From the NCBI RefSeq assembly GCF_002303885.1, contig NZ_MRCM01000022.1, forward strand, positions 1 through 64,000: DNA of 64,000 nucleotides, written 5' to 3'. The position numbers and the translations under genes were made by a program. Position 1 is the first letter of the stretch. The number at the start of each line of letters is the position of its first letter. The stretch is from Flavobacterium sp. ACN2 (GTDB lineage Bacteria; Bacteroidota; Bacteroidia; Flavobacteriales; Flavobacteriaceae). A model generated the notes under the pieces. The model did not search any database, had not been told where the DNA came from, and worked only from the letters and a program-made list of their open reading frames with translations. Below, piece by piece: positions 36,109 to 45,600 of the stretch.

Positions 36109-37479
36109 TTAAACCACCTTTATCGGAAGCGTAAAATGAAAAGTACTTCCTTTTCCTTGTTCGCTTTCTACCCAAATTGTTCCTTGATGAATGCTTACAA
36201 ACTCTTTGCACAGCAATAATCCGAGTCCGCTTCCGAGTTCGTTTTCTGTTCCTTTTTGTAGAACCTTTCCGTTAATTTTAAATAGTTTTTCTTTTATATA
36301 GTCCGGAACTCCGATTCCGTTATCTGTAATAGAAATTTCTACTTTTTGATTTGTTTGGACTAGTTTGACTTTAATGTCACCGTTCTTGTCTGTAAATTTA
36401 ATCGCATTGCTTAGCAAGTTTCGTAAGATGGTGCTAATCATATTTTTATCAACTTCTGCTTCAACAAGGTAAGCCGATTCAAAAGAGATGTTGATGTTTT
36501 TATTTAGAGCGACATTTCGGCTTAGTTCTATATTCTCCTCAATCAAGGCATTTAAAAGCACATTCTTTGGATTAAAGGCAATCATTCCAGTTTGTACTCT
36601 AGACCAATCTAAAAGGTTCTCAAGTAGTTTATAAATGTTCTTGTTTGAATCGTGCAGAAGCTCTGATATTTCTTTAATTTCTTCTCGACTGTATTGTTCG
36701 ATATTCTCCAATAAAATTTCAGAAAGAGAAACAGAAGACCCTAAAGGACCTCTTAAATCGTGAGAAATAATAGAAAAGAACTGATTCTTATCGTTTAAAA
36801 GCTTTTTAATTTTATGATCCTGCTTTTCTTTTACCAAAAGCAAAAAGCCTACAATGCCAATTAAAGTCAATAAAAATAGGCAAATGCTGTACAAACTATC
36901 AAAGGTGTCATTGGAAATAATAAGATCTTGAGGAGATAAATATCTATGAACAATTCGTATTACAATTAGAATTTCAAATGCCATGTAACACAAAACATAA
37001 AAAGTCTTAAAAAAGCTTTTTTCCTTTTCTGTAAAATAAGTAATGGTTGGCAATAAATAGATGAAAAATATGCAAATACCACCAATTATGACACGAGTAT
37101 TCATCGATGCGTCAAAAATCGTGGAAATATTAAAGAATACTATGGATGCTGCCGTAATGGCTATTTGAAAACGATAATGCTTTTTTGCATGCGTTTTAAT
37201 AAGTGAAAGCATAGCCATCGTCTCAAAGCAACAAGCGCCAAGAATCATAGAATTGGCAATGTTAATAGACGCAAAATCAGGAATAATATTTCGCAAAAGC
37301 GCCATTACCCAAGCAAGTGTAAGTATTAATTTGCCCAAGCCAAACCATTTTAAAGTTTTTCTGTTATCGCTAGTGGCATATGAAAATGAAAAACTAAAAA
37401 TAAGAATGCAGGTAAACAGATTGCCCCAAAAGTAAAGTAGAAATATTGTTTTTGGATCTACCGGTAAGAGTTCAAACAT
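36109..37479 (-). CDS. Orphan membrane sensor histidine kinase
   Basis: 456 residues from the ATG at 37479; the longer TTG-initiated form at 37584 lies upstream of the -7 box at 37512-37519. About seven to eight hydrophobic helices (residues 10-215) form a membrane sensor with no large extracytoplasmic loop. HisKA follows with H240 in FFSIISHDLRGPLG, then HATPase boxes: NLLSNAIKFTD (N), TDNGIGVP (G1), and LGSGLGLLLCKEF (G2). No receiver or HTH gene is adjacent, so its partner is elsewhere. Confidence 0.88.
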   Translation of the reverse strand: MFELLPVDPKTIFLLYFWGNLFTCILIFSFSFSYATSDNRKTLKWFGLGKLILTLAWVMALLRNIIPDFASINIANSMILGACCFETMAMLSLIKTHAKKHYRFQIAITAASIVFFNISTIFDASMNTRVIIGGICIFFIYLLPTITYFTEKEKSFFKTFYVLCYMAFEILIVIRIVHRYLSPQDLIISNDTFDSLYSICLFLLTLIGIVGFLLLVKEKQDHKIKKLLNDKNQFFSIISHDLRGPLGSSVSLSEILLENIEQYSREEIKEISELLHDSNKNIYKLLENLLDWSRVQTGMIAFNPKNVLLNALIEENIELSRNVALNKNINISFESAYLVEAEVDKNMISTILRNLLSNAIKFTDKNGDIKVKLVQTNQKVEISITDNGIGVPDYIKEKLFKINGKVLQKGTENELGSGLGLLLCKEFVSIHQGTIWVESEQGKGSTFHFTLPIKVV

Positions 37480-37511
37480 TAGAGGGATTTTGTTTTTAGA
37501 AATCGATTTAA

Positions 37512-37519
37512 CAAATATA
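37512..37519 (-). promoter_or_regulatory. TAnnTTTG -7 box of the orphan kinase
   Basis: Plus-strand CAAATATA reads TATATTTG on the minus strand, 32 bases upstream of the ATG. Confidence 0.5.
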
Positions 37520-37847
37520 CAAATAAAGTAAACATTCAAGCTAGAGATAACACGACAAGCGCAGTGTTCTAGAACATTTAACAATTTGTTTTCCTTCTAA
37601 TGTGCTACAAGATTAAACTGTTTTTAAAAATTAACAGCAGTTTATTTTTAAATTAATTTGTGGCATTTTGAAATAACAAACATTCGCTGTAAAATCTTAT
37701 ACTTTAAAAATAGGCAATAGTTTTTACAGTTTTGTGTTATAGATTTAGAAATAACTTTTTTTCAATTTTTTTGTATGTGTTTTTTTGAGAATTATCAAAA
37801 AAGATAAAATAGAAAGAACGAATTAATTTACATATTGAATGATTTCT

Positions 37848-37855
37848 TAGCTTTG
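37848..37855 (+). promoter_or_regulatory. TAnnTTTG -7 box of the YheT-like hydrolase
   Basis: TAGCTTTG is a perfect consensus 26 bases upstream of the ATG. No convincing -33 element. Confidence 0.5.
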
Positions 37856-37881
37856 TATTAAGTACCACAAAATTCTTTGTT

Positions 37882-38859
37882 ATGCCACTAATTGAACAAT
37901 CAGAATATAATTCCCCTTCTATTATGCATCGCAACAGGCATGTTTCTACCATTTATGCTGCACTGATTAAGAAATTTGAAGTGCCCGAATATACAAGAGA
38001 AAAGCATGAATTGAATGACGGAGATTTTATCAATATCGATTATATTTTAAATGGCTCAAAAAAGGCCGTTATTTTATGCCACGGTTTAGAAGGCGATTCG
38101 CGTAGAACGTATAATAACAGCTGTGCGGCCTATTTTAAGCAGAAAGGTTTTTCGGTTTTTGCTTGGAATAATCGTACTTGTGGCGGAGAAATGAATCGCC
38201 TTCCAAGGCTGTATCATCACGGTGCAGTTGATGATTTGGACGAAGTGGTTCAGTTTGCTTTGAAAAAAGGATTTGAAGATATTTATCTGATAGGATATTC
38301 AATGGGAGGCGTTCAGCTTCTAAATTATTTGGGATGGACAAAAATAGATGAGCGCATAAAAGCTGCCGTTTCAATTTCGGTGCCCACTCATATTGCCACA
38401 AGTGCAGAGGTGCTTAAGCAAGGTTTTAACAGAGTTTATTTGAAGAATTTTACCATTGATATTAAAAAGAAACTGAAATACAAAGCGGCTCAATTTCCTG
38501 ATTTTATCAACCGTGATCAAATAGATAATATTTCTACTTTTGATGAAGTTGATCAATATTTTACGGCTCCGCTTCATGGTTTTGCAAGCCGTGACGATTA
38601 TTACGAGCGTGTTTCTCCAGAGTTTTCTCTTAAAAACATTACAACTCCAGTTTTAATTATTAATTCGCTAGACGACCCTTTTCTGGGCGAAAGATGTTAC
38701 CCGAGAACTATTGCCAAAGACAGTGCATTTGTTTATCTAGAAACACCAAAATACGGTGGACATTGTGCTTTTCCGCTTCGTGATTCGGAGTATTCTTATG
38801 CAGAGAAAAGAGCTTTTGAGTTTTTTGAATCTTTCAGATTTAACAGTACTTTAATTTAA
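37882..38859 (+). CDS. YheT-like alpha/beta hydrolase
   Basis: 325 residues, cytoplasmic (no signal peptide). The N-terminus (YNSPSIMHRNRHVSTIYAAL) matches the YheT family opening (PxxxxxRNxHxxTI). The oxyanion region is ILCHGLEGDSRRTY and the nucleophile elbow GYSMGG (Ser about 138). Catalytic Asp and His candidates lie in NSLDDPFLGERC and GGHCAFPL. YheT members are lipid or small-ester hydrolases with poorly defined substrates. Convergent with the DUF2490 gene; monocistronic. Confidence 0.88.
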   Translation: MPLIEQSEYNSPSIMHRNRHVSTIYAALIKKFEVPEYTREKHELNDGDFINIDYILNGSKKAVILCHGLEGDSRRTYNNSCAAYFKQKGFSVFAWNNRTCGGEMNRLPRLYHHGAVDDLDEVVQFALKKGFEDIYLIGYSMGGVQLLNYLGWTKIDERIKAAVSISVPTHIATSAEVLKQGFNRVYLKNFTIDIKKKLKYKAAQFPDFINRDQIDNISTFDEVDQYFTAPLHGFASRDDYYERVSPEFSLKNITTPVLIINSLDDPFLGERCYPRTIAKDSAFVYLETPKYGGHCAFPLRDSEYSYAEKRAFEFFESFRFNSTLI

Positions 38860-38868
38860 AAAATAAAT

Positions 38869-39636
38869 TTACTCATCGCCCGAATTCTCAATCTCAGAAG
38901 GCGCTTTTTTCCTGATGCTGGTACTCAAATAAAAAAACAATCTTATGGTGTGATTCATGTCATATTGATAGCCAGAGTATTTTTGCTGATATACATTCAT
39001 ATAGCCAAAATCGTAACTCCATTTCGGATTAATATTTTTTCTGATTCCGATAAAAAAGCGGTTTTGATCAAAAGTATTATAAACGACTTCTTCTCCAAAA
39101 TGCAGCAAAATCTCATCTGAAAGAACCATTTGAGGCCAAGATTTCTTATCGGAGATTCGAAAAGTAAAACTCATCAGATAACGGATTCTATTGGTAAAAC
39201 GCCAATCGCCACTAGGTTTATCATTAACTATTTTTTCCTGCCAACGCTGTTCATTTCGCAAGCGCTGCAAAATGCTTACATTTCTAAATTTTGTGTTTAA
39301 CTGTGCCTGCTGATAAATTCTGTTTTCATCTGAAAAAGTACTCCAATCTGGATTTGACGGAGCAAGCCACATATGCGCATATCCTAGATTCAAGGAAATA
39401 TTTGAATTTGGAATATAGCTGATACCTCCTCTTATAAAATAAAAACTCGGATCGGCGACAAAATCATTCCGCCTAATATGGAAGTCACCAATCACACACC
39501 AATGTTCTGCAAATTTGGTAACCGTATTGATAGAAAACCAAGTTTGAAGTTGCTGGTTGATTTCTTTTTTTTGAGTTTGCCCTAATATACTTAATGGAAG
39601 TAATAAAATCAGGATTCTGATAAAATTGGTTTTCAT
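38869..39636 (-). CDS. DUF2490 family outer-membrane protein
   Basis: 255 residues. Signal peptide about 1-20 (LLPLSILGQ). DUF2490 members are predicted small beta barrels. Seen: an N-terminal QQLQTWFSINTVTKFAEHW, then alternating strands with aromatic belts (FYFIRGGISYIPNSNISLNLGYAHMW; RFFIGIRKNINPKWSYDFGYMN) and a final strand HTIRLFFYLSTSI. The function is unknown. The stop codons of this and the YheT-like gene lie about 10 bases apart in convergent orientation. Confidence 0.85.
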   Translation of the reverse strand: MKTNFIRILILLLPLSILGQTQKKEINQQLQTWFSINTVTKFAEHWCVIGDFHIRRNDFVADPSFYFIRGGISYIPNSNISLNLGYAHMWLAPSNPDWSTFSDENRIYQQAQLNTKFRNVSILQRLRNEQRWQEKIVNDKPSGDWRFTNRIRYLMSFTFRISDKKSWPQMVLSDEILLHFGEEVVYNTFDQNRFFIGIRKNINPKWSYDFGYMNVYQQKYSGYQYDMNHTIRLFFYLSTSIRKKAPSEIENSGDE

Positions 39637-40522
39637 ATAAATACGATAGAAATTAGTTAAAGGGTAAATTTCTTTTGAATCAGTCTAAGGCAATTATGGA
39701 AACAATTATTACAAGTAAAGGTATTCTTTTTTAATGAAGATTTACAGGGTAAGTTTGAAGTTTAATTTGTTTTATAGCAGGTGTTTATGTTTTGTTTAGG
39801 TTGAGGTATTAGCAATGATTTTTTTGTGCCCACAAGCCAAAAAGACCTGTGCTTTTTTGAAACAGCTCTTTTTATTTAAAATTTACTTTTATAAGATGTC
39901 TTTTATAAGTTTCGTAAGTTGGTCAGATTTTGAGATAAACGAAGATAATCTGAAGTAATGTGAACTAATAGTCTTTGTCTGGTTATATCAGTATATCCAG
40001 ATTTATTATACTGTGAGTAAATATTTAGCCAGCAAAAAAGTAGAACGAAAAGTGCTTTTCTGTCTATTGTAAAGTTTAAAGAAACATTAAAAAGCTTATG
40101 TTCCACAATAATATATTTTGGGTCAATTATAGCATTTTGTTTTTAAAACTTTAATAAAATGTAAAACACTGTTATTTAGTGTGTTATAAAAAATACAACA
40201 AAAGTATTAGGATTGAAAAATATCGAAAGTATATTGTCAGTTTGATTAAAATGACGTAATAAATATGTTAAAATTTAACTGTATATTTTTGATATTTAAT
40301 TGTTTGAATGTTTTGGCGATTTGATTACAGAAAGACAAATTAAATGATTTTAGGGACTTTGTTTTTATAAATAGTAAGCGCTTCCTCAGTAAGAATGTTA
40401 TAGAAAAATATTGAAAATGATATTTTTTGATTTTATTCAGAAGAAAAAAATGGTAAATTTCAATATAAAACACTGTATGTCATTGTGTTATGTTTTTTTA
40501 TTTACGTGTTGTTGCATTGTAG

Positions 40523-40536
40523 TACGGGAAACCGTA
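40523..40536. promoter_or_regulatory. TACGG-GAAA-CCGTA palindrome, candidate operator
   Basis: TACGG and CCGTA are perfect inverted repeats around GAAA in otherwise AT-rich DNA. It lies 22 bases upstream of the -7 box of the accessory locus, a place where a regulator could act. Confidence 0.4.
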
Positions 40537-40558
40537 TTTAAATCATAATTAAAAAGAT

Positions 40559-40566
40559 TACTTTTG
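40559..40566 (+). promoter_or_regulatory. TAnnTTTG -7 box of the accessory locus
   Basis: TACTTTTG is a perfect consensus, identical to the rnpB box, 29 bases upstream of the first ATG of the locus. Confidence 0.6.
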
Positions 40567-40595
40567 TTTTTTTAACATGGAAATAATTACATCTT

Positions 40596-42662
40596 ATGTC
40601 CCCAAATAAGTTTATTTTTTTCTTTTTATTGTTTATATCGGTATCCTATTCACAGACTAAACGTCCTGCTGTTGTGGTTAAAGCCAGAGCACAAAAGGAT
40701 AAAATTTTAGTTCGCTGGGCTATCAATTCTCCAGCCGAATGGCAGAAAGCTAATAAAAAAGGATTTACAATTACCAGAACTACAATTCTACGCGACGGTA
40801 ATGTCTTGCCTAAACCCGAAAAAGTACTTCTTACTTCTAAACCATTAACTCCCGAGCCACTAGATTCTTGGATTGATTTTGTACAGAAAGACAATAATGC
40901 GGCTATTATTGCCCAATCTATTTATGGCGAGAGTTTTGAAGTAACTGGTGCAAAAGAAGGTGATTTGGCAAAAATAGTTAATATGGCCGACGAACTAGAT
41001 CAGCGATATACTTTTGCTTTGTATGCTGCAGACATGAGCTTTGAAGGAGCTGTAAAAGCCGGCTGGGGGTATGTAGATGCAGATGTAAAGAAGAATGAAG
41101 TATATGCTTACCAAGTAAAGGTTTTTGAAAGTCCGCAGGTAAAAGAAGCTTCCTATATGATTGGTCTAAAAGATTATTCGGTTCTGCCTGCTCCAACAGA
41201 CTTTATTGCTGTTCCAGACGATAGAAAAGTACTGCTTTCTTGGGATTATGAAACCTTCAAAAGAATTTATACCTCGTTTATGGTTGAAAAATCTTCAGAC
41301 GGAATCAATTATACGCCAATATCAAATACCGCTTTAGTTAACTTAAACGATAAAGACGAGAATCCGTCCAAAAACATGTACTTTGTTGATACACTTAGTG
41401 TAAACGACAAAGTTTATCATTATAGATTATACGGTATAACTTCGTTTGGAGAAAAAGGAGAACTTACAAAACCTATAACAGCGACAGGTGTTGCCGCTGT
41501 AGTAACTCCGGCAAGATTGGTAGATTATGCGATTATAAATTCTAATGAAGTGAATCTTGAATGGGATTATCCGAAAGAATCAGAAGGATTTATTCAAGGT
41601 TATGAAATTAATTTAGCAAGTAATGATAAAGGGCCTTATAGAGTGGTCTCTAAAATTATTCCTCCATCTGAAAGGAAACTCAAGTTTAAAGAAGAACTGT
41701 ATCCGTCCAATTATTTCACCATTTCGGTTGTTGGAAAAAACAATCAGAGATTAACCTCTCAAAGTATGCTGGTACAGCCAGTCGATTCTATACCGCCAGC
41801 CAAACCAATCGGACTGGAAGGAGTAATTGATAGTCTTGGAACGGTTAGGCTAAAATGGAAACCCAATACAGAAAAAGATCTTCGCGGATACCGAATACTA
41901 AAAGCCAATACGGCAGGAGAGGAGTTTGTAGATATTTACCATCAATCTTACAGCGGTTCAGAGTATAAAGACAGCGTGAGTTTAAAAATGACCAACAGTA
42001 AAGTTTATTATAGAATTGCTGCTGAGGATATGCGTTATAATATCTCTGATCCTTCTGATATCCTGGTATTGGATAAACCCGACAAAATTCCGCCAGCCGC
42101 ACCTATTTTTAAAGATTATGATAATAAAGACGGTAAAGTACACTTAAAATGGATACGAAGCTATAGTGAAGATGTTGTCAGTCATAGTTTAAGAAGAAGA
42201 GAAAAAGGACAGGAAAAATGGGTCGAAATCAAACAAATAAATGATACGATTCAGGAATTTACAGATGATCGAATAGAAAACAAAAAGATTTATCAATACG
42301 CTATTCTGGCTAAGGATAAAAGTAATCTATGGTCTTCGTTAGATCATTCAGTTATAACGGTTAGTGTGTTAAATTTTACGCCAGTAAAAGTGATTACATT
42401 TTCGCAAGGAACAGCAGATAGAGAAAATAGAAAAATAGTTCTTTCTTGGGATTATGCAAAGAATAAAGGTAAGGTTTTAGGTCTAAGTATTTATAAAAAT
42501 GAAAAAGGGCTCCCGCCAACTTTATGGAAAGAGTTAAACGGAACTGTTTTTACTTTAGAAGATAAAAATTTGAAAATTAATAAAGAATACGAATATCATC
42601 TGGTCCCAAGTTTAGAAAATGATAGTCCAGCAAAACCAGAGACCTTAACAGTTATTTATTAA
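40596..42662 (+). CDS. Secreted fibronectin type III protein, first gene of the toxin locus
   Basis: 688 residues. Signal peptide about 1-19 (LLFISVSYSQ). The first about 200 residues have no recognised domain. Then come four or five fibronectin III units, starting about residues 205, 305, 398, 499 and 597. Each opens with a Pro-rich linker (LPAPTDFIAVP; PPAKPIGLEG; PPAAPIF) and carries an LSWDY or LKW core. It has no T9SS C-terminal sorting domain that I can see. The SprB-repeat gene begins 4 bases after its stop, so it is co-transcribed and probably works at the cell surface with the next two products. Exact role unknown. Confidence 0.75.
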   Translation: MSPNKFIFFFLLFISVSYSQTKRPAVVVKARAQKDKILVRWAINSPAEWQKANKKGFTITRTTILRDGNVLPKPEKVLLTSKPLTPEPLDSWIDFVQKDNNAAIIAQSIYGESFEVTGAKEGDLAKIVNMADELDQRYTFALYAADMSFEGAVKAGWGYVDADVKKNEVYAYQVKVFESPQVKEASYMIGLKDYSVLPAPTDFIAVPDDRKVLLSWDYETFKRIYTSFMVEKSSDGINYTPISNTALVNLNDKDENPSKNMYFVDTLSVNDKVYHYRLYGITSFGEKGELTKPITATGVAAVVTPARLVDYAIINSNEVNLEWDYPKESEGFIQGYEINLASNDKGPYRVVSKIIPPSERKLKFKEELYPSNYFTISVVGKNNQRLTSQSMLVQPVDSIPPAKPIGLEGVIDSLGTVRLKWKPNTEKDLRGYRILKANTAGEEFVDIYHQSYSGSEYKDSVSLKMTNSKVYYRIAAEDMRYNISDPSDILVLDKPDKIPPAAPIFKDYDNKDGKVHLKWIRSYSEDVVSHSLRRREKGQEKWVEIKQINDTIQEFTDDRIENKKIYQYAILAKDKSNLWSSLDHSVITVSVLNFTPVKVITFSQGTADRENRKIVLSWDYAKNKGKVLGLSIYKNEKGLPPTLWKELNGTVFTLEDKNLKINKEYEYHLVPSLENDSPAKPETLTVIY

Positions 42663-42666
42663 GCCT

Positions 42667-45600
42667 ATGAAGAAATTTTACTTATTTGTCATCTTATTGG
42701 TTTGTGGAATAGAATATGCTCAAGGTCAGACTGCGCCAATAGGTTTTTATGAAGTTGTTTTTAATGGCTGGACTTATGGAGATGAGCATCACAATTGCGG
42801 GACAGCATATGTTATGATGGAGTTTAATACTCCTGCAGATAACTATAAAGCTCTAGATATCACTTATGACGACGATAGGGCTACTACCAATCATACAGAC
42901 GTAAAGAGTACCTTCAGAGCAGATAAAACACCAGTCTCTATGCTTTTTTCTGCTTCAAGGTATGATCGAGTATCTTGTCGAGGGAATAGGCCTTATAATA
43001 TGGGTAGAGTTGTAAGAACAGATAAATTTCGTTGTTATGATCTTACTTTTGAGTTTAAACAATTTAAAAATGTTGGCAGTGATGGGGAAGGACTTGGTCG
43101 TTCTTCATTTAATGTAAAGGTTCATCCACTGCTTGTAATTGTACAACCATCAAGAAATGAACTGCCGACAGATACTGATGTTACGATTGCTTCAAGCACA
43201 GGATTTTTTCCGTCTGAGTACAATTGGGAGTATTCGTTTGATTATACAGATCCAGATAGTTGGGTCCCCATGCCGCAATTTGCAACAAAGTCAAGTTTTA
43301 CAACTAATGCAAAAGGAATTTTAGGTAATAATGCCGGAGAACATCATGGCAAAAAGATTTACATTAGACAAGTAGCGTGTAATTCTGTCTCTAATATAGT
43401 TACTTATATTGTACGCCAATCAGCTCCTTTAATTGAATCTTATCAAGAACAAGAAATGACATGTTTTGGTTCTAATGATGCTAAAGTAAATGTAAAATTC
43501 AACAGACCTTTATTTAATACCGAAAAATTGATTTTTAGTATTAAACGTTTTGATGAAATTCTAAATGTGTGGACCGACGTAATTTGTTCCGGACAAGCAG
43601 ATAAGAACTCATTTAATGGAAGTAATTTTATAGCACCATGTAATTTTGAAAAAGGACAGTATAGCCTAACATTCGCTGGATTTATTAATGATGCCACTAC
43701 GAGCTCTATATATATAGATAGTAGCCCTTATAAATTTAATATAGGCGCGCCCGATCCTGTAGATTTTTCGATTAAGAAAAAGAATGATATTAATTGTCAT
43801 GGCGGTTTAGACGGTGCAATAACGGTAACGGCTACTGGAGGAGCAAAAAATGGCATTTTTCAATATTCTACCGATCATGGGGTAAATTGGAAAGATTTTG
43901 AAAATGGAGCGACAACTTCTATAGAAGGTCTTACATTAGGCTATCATTATGTTAAAGTTCGAAAAATAAAAGATGCATCTGACATACTTGGCTGTATAGC
44001 GCTAACGCCAGAAAACAAGGAAAAAGAATTATCAGAAGAAATTACCCAGCCTGACGGGCCGCTTGTTGTAGAAGGTAAAGTTTCAAAATCGAATCCTACT
44101 TTTCACAAAGCTGAAAATGGTACAATAACAGCTTCAATTTCGGGTGGAACGCCTATAAAAGGTAATTCGTATGCTTTTATTTGGACAAATAGTAAAAATG
44201 ATAAGATCGATGCAAGTAAGTCATCTACTCAATTTGCCAATAATGTTTTTACAATTTCATTAAAGAACGTTCCCGCCGATACTTATAAATTATCTGTAAC
44301 AGACGAAAGAAATTGTTTGATAGATCAACAAATAGATCCAAATTTAGAAGTTACATTAATTAATCCCGATCCAATTGAAATTAAAATTACAGTGGAGCAA
44401 CAGATTTCTTGTAATTCAGAAAGCCTAAATCCGATTGGTGGTGAAAGTAAATCCGCAGACGGAATATTAAAAGCTACAGTAAGCGGGGGTGTGCCATTTG
44501 AAGGAGGAAATAATGGTGGTCAGCCTTATAAAATTTTCTGGTCAAAATATAATGAGGATACCAAAGAATGGGATGAATTGTCTGAGTATAAAAAACTACT
44601 TGCCGAAAATCTTTCTGAAGGTTCCTACTCTTTAAATGTTGAAGACGCCAATGGAATAGTACAGGGAACTTACGATACAGAAAAACTCTTAGAAGCAAAA
44701 CCAGCTACTCAAAAAATTTCCGAACCTGATAAAATACAGCTATCCTATACTTGGGGAGATGTTTCGTGTCATAAAGGCAATAACGGATGGGCAACTGTAA
44801 CAGCAATAGGAGGAACTGGTGTTTATACTTATAAATGGTATAATACAGGAAAAGGAACTGCCGATGAAAATAAAATATCAAATTTAATTAAAGGAACGTA
44901 TACTATTGAGGTTACTGACGAAAATGGATGTTTTAGTACATTAGATATAGATATAGATGAGCCGGATTTCGCTGTAAGTATTAATTATGAGACATTAAAA
45001 CCCCCTACTTTTTCAGGTGGTTCTAATGGTAAAATTATAGCAGAAATAAAGGGAGGAACAGAATTTGATCCTACATCAAATGAAGGCAGGCTATATAATT
45101 ACGAATGGAAAAATTCGACAGGAAAGGTACAAAATCCAAATGCAGAAGTAATAAATGGAGTTTATACGATTACCTTAAATAACGTTCCGGCAGATTTTTA
45201 TTATTTGACTGTAACAGATAAAAATTACAACGAAGCGACTGGCCAGACAGTTAATTGTACGGTTGCAGAATCTGAAGTTCAATTGACGGAACCAGATCCT
45301 ATAAAAGTGGTTTTCAAAATTGTTCAGACTATTTCTTGTAATGCCAAAAATGAGTTTGGAGACAATACCGATACAACTCCAAAAGATGATCAAAGAGATG
45401 AATCTCAAGATGGAATTTTGAAGGCTTATGTTACAGGTGGAATTCCGCTTCCATTAGATGAAAATAATGGATTGCCGTATTATTTTTATTGGAAAAAACA
45501 AAAAGACGATGGTTCTTGGATGGAGTTAAAGAACATACAAGGAGAAACAGCTTCAAACCTTTCTTATGGAACTTATGCGCTTAATGTAAAAGACAGAAAT

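Larger units (their letters stand above)
37480..37881. other. Divergent intergenic region, two promoter boxes only
   Basis: 402 AT-rich bases between the kinase and the hydrolase. The -7 boxes at 37512-37519 (-) and 37848-37855 (+) are the only signals I can support. No gene, RNA fold or long repeat was seen. Confidence 0.5.
39637..40595. other. Large AT-rich intergenic region before the accessory locus
   Basis: 959 bases with no credible gene. One minus-strand ORF at 39903-40106 (67 codons) contains a signal-peptide-like stretch (KALFVLLFCWLNIYSQ) and could be a gene remnant. Another at 40246-40473 is low-complexity. A palindrome at 40523-40536 and a TACTTTTG promoter at 40559 sit just before the fibronectin-type gene. 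Confidence 0.5.

Noticed and set aside
39903..40106. 67-codon minus-strand ORF with a signal-peptide-like stretch (KALFVLLFCWLNIYSQ)
   Set aside because: It is short, ends abruptly after the signal-like part, lies in very AT-rich DNA and has no visible promoter box. Possible remnant of a secreted or sensor protein, but not supported as a gene.
40246..40473. 75-codon minus-strand ORF
   Set aside because: Low-complexity, phenylalanine/isoleucine-rich AT-driven translation with no domain and no promoter signal.
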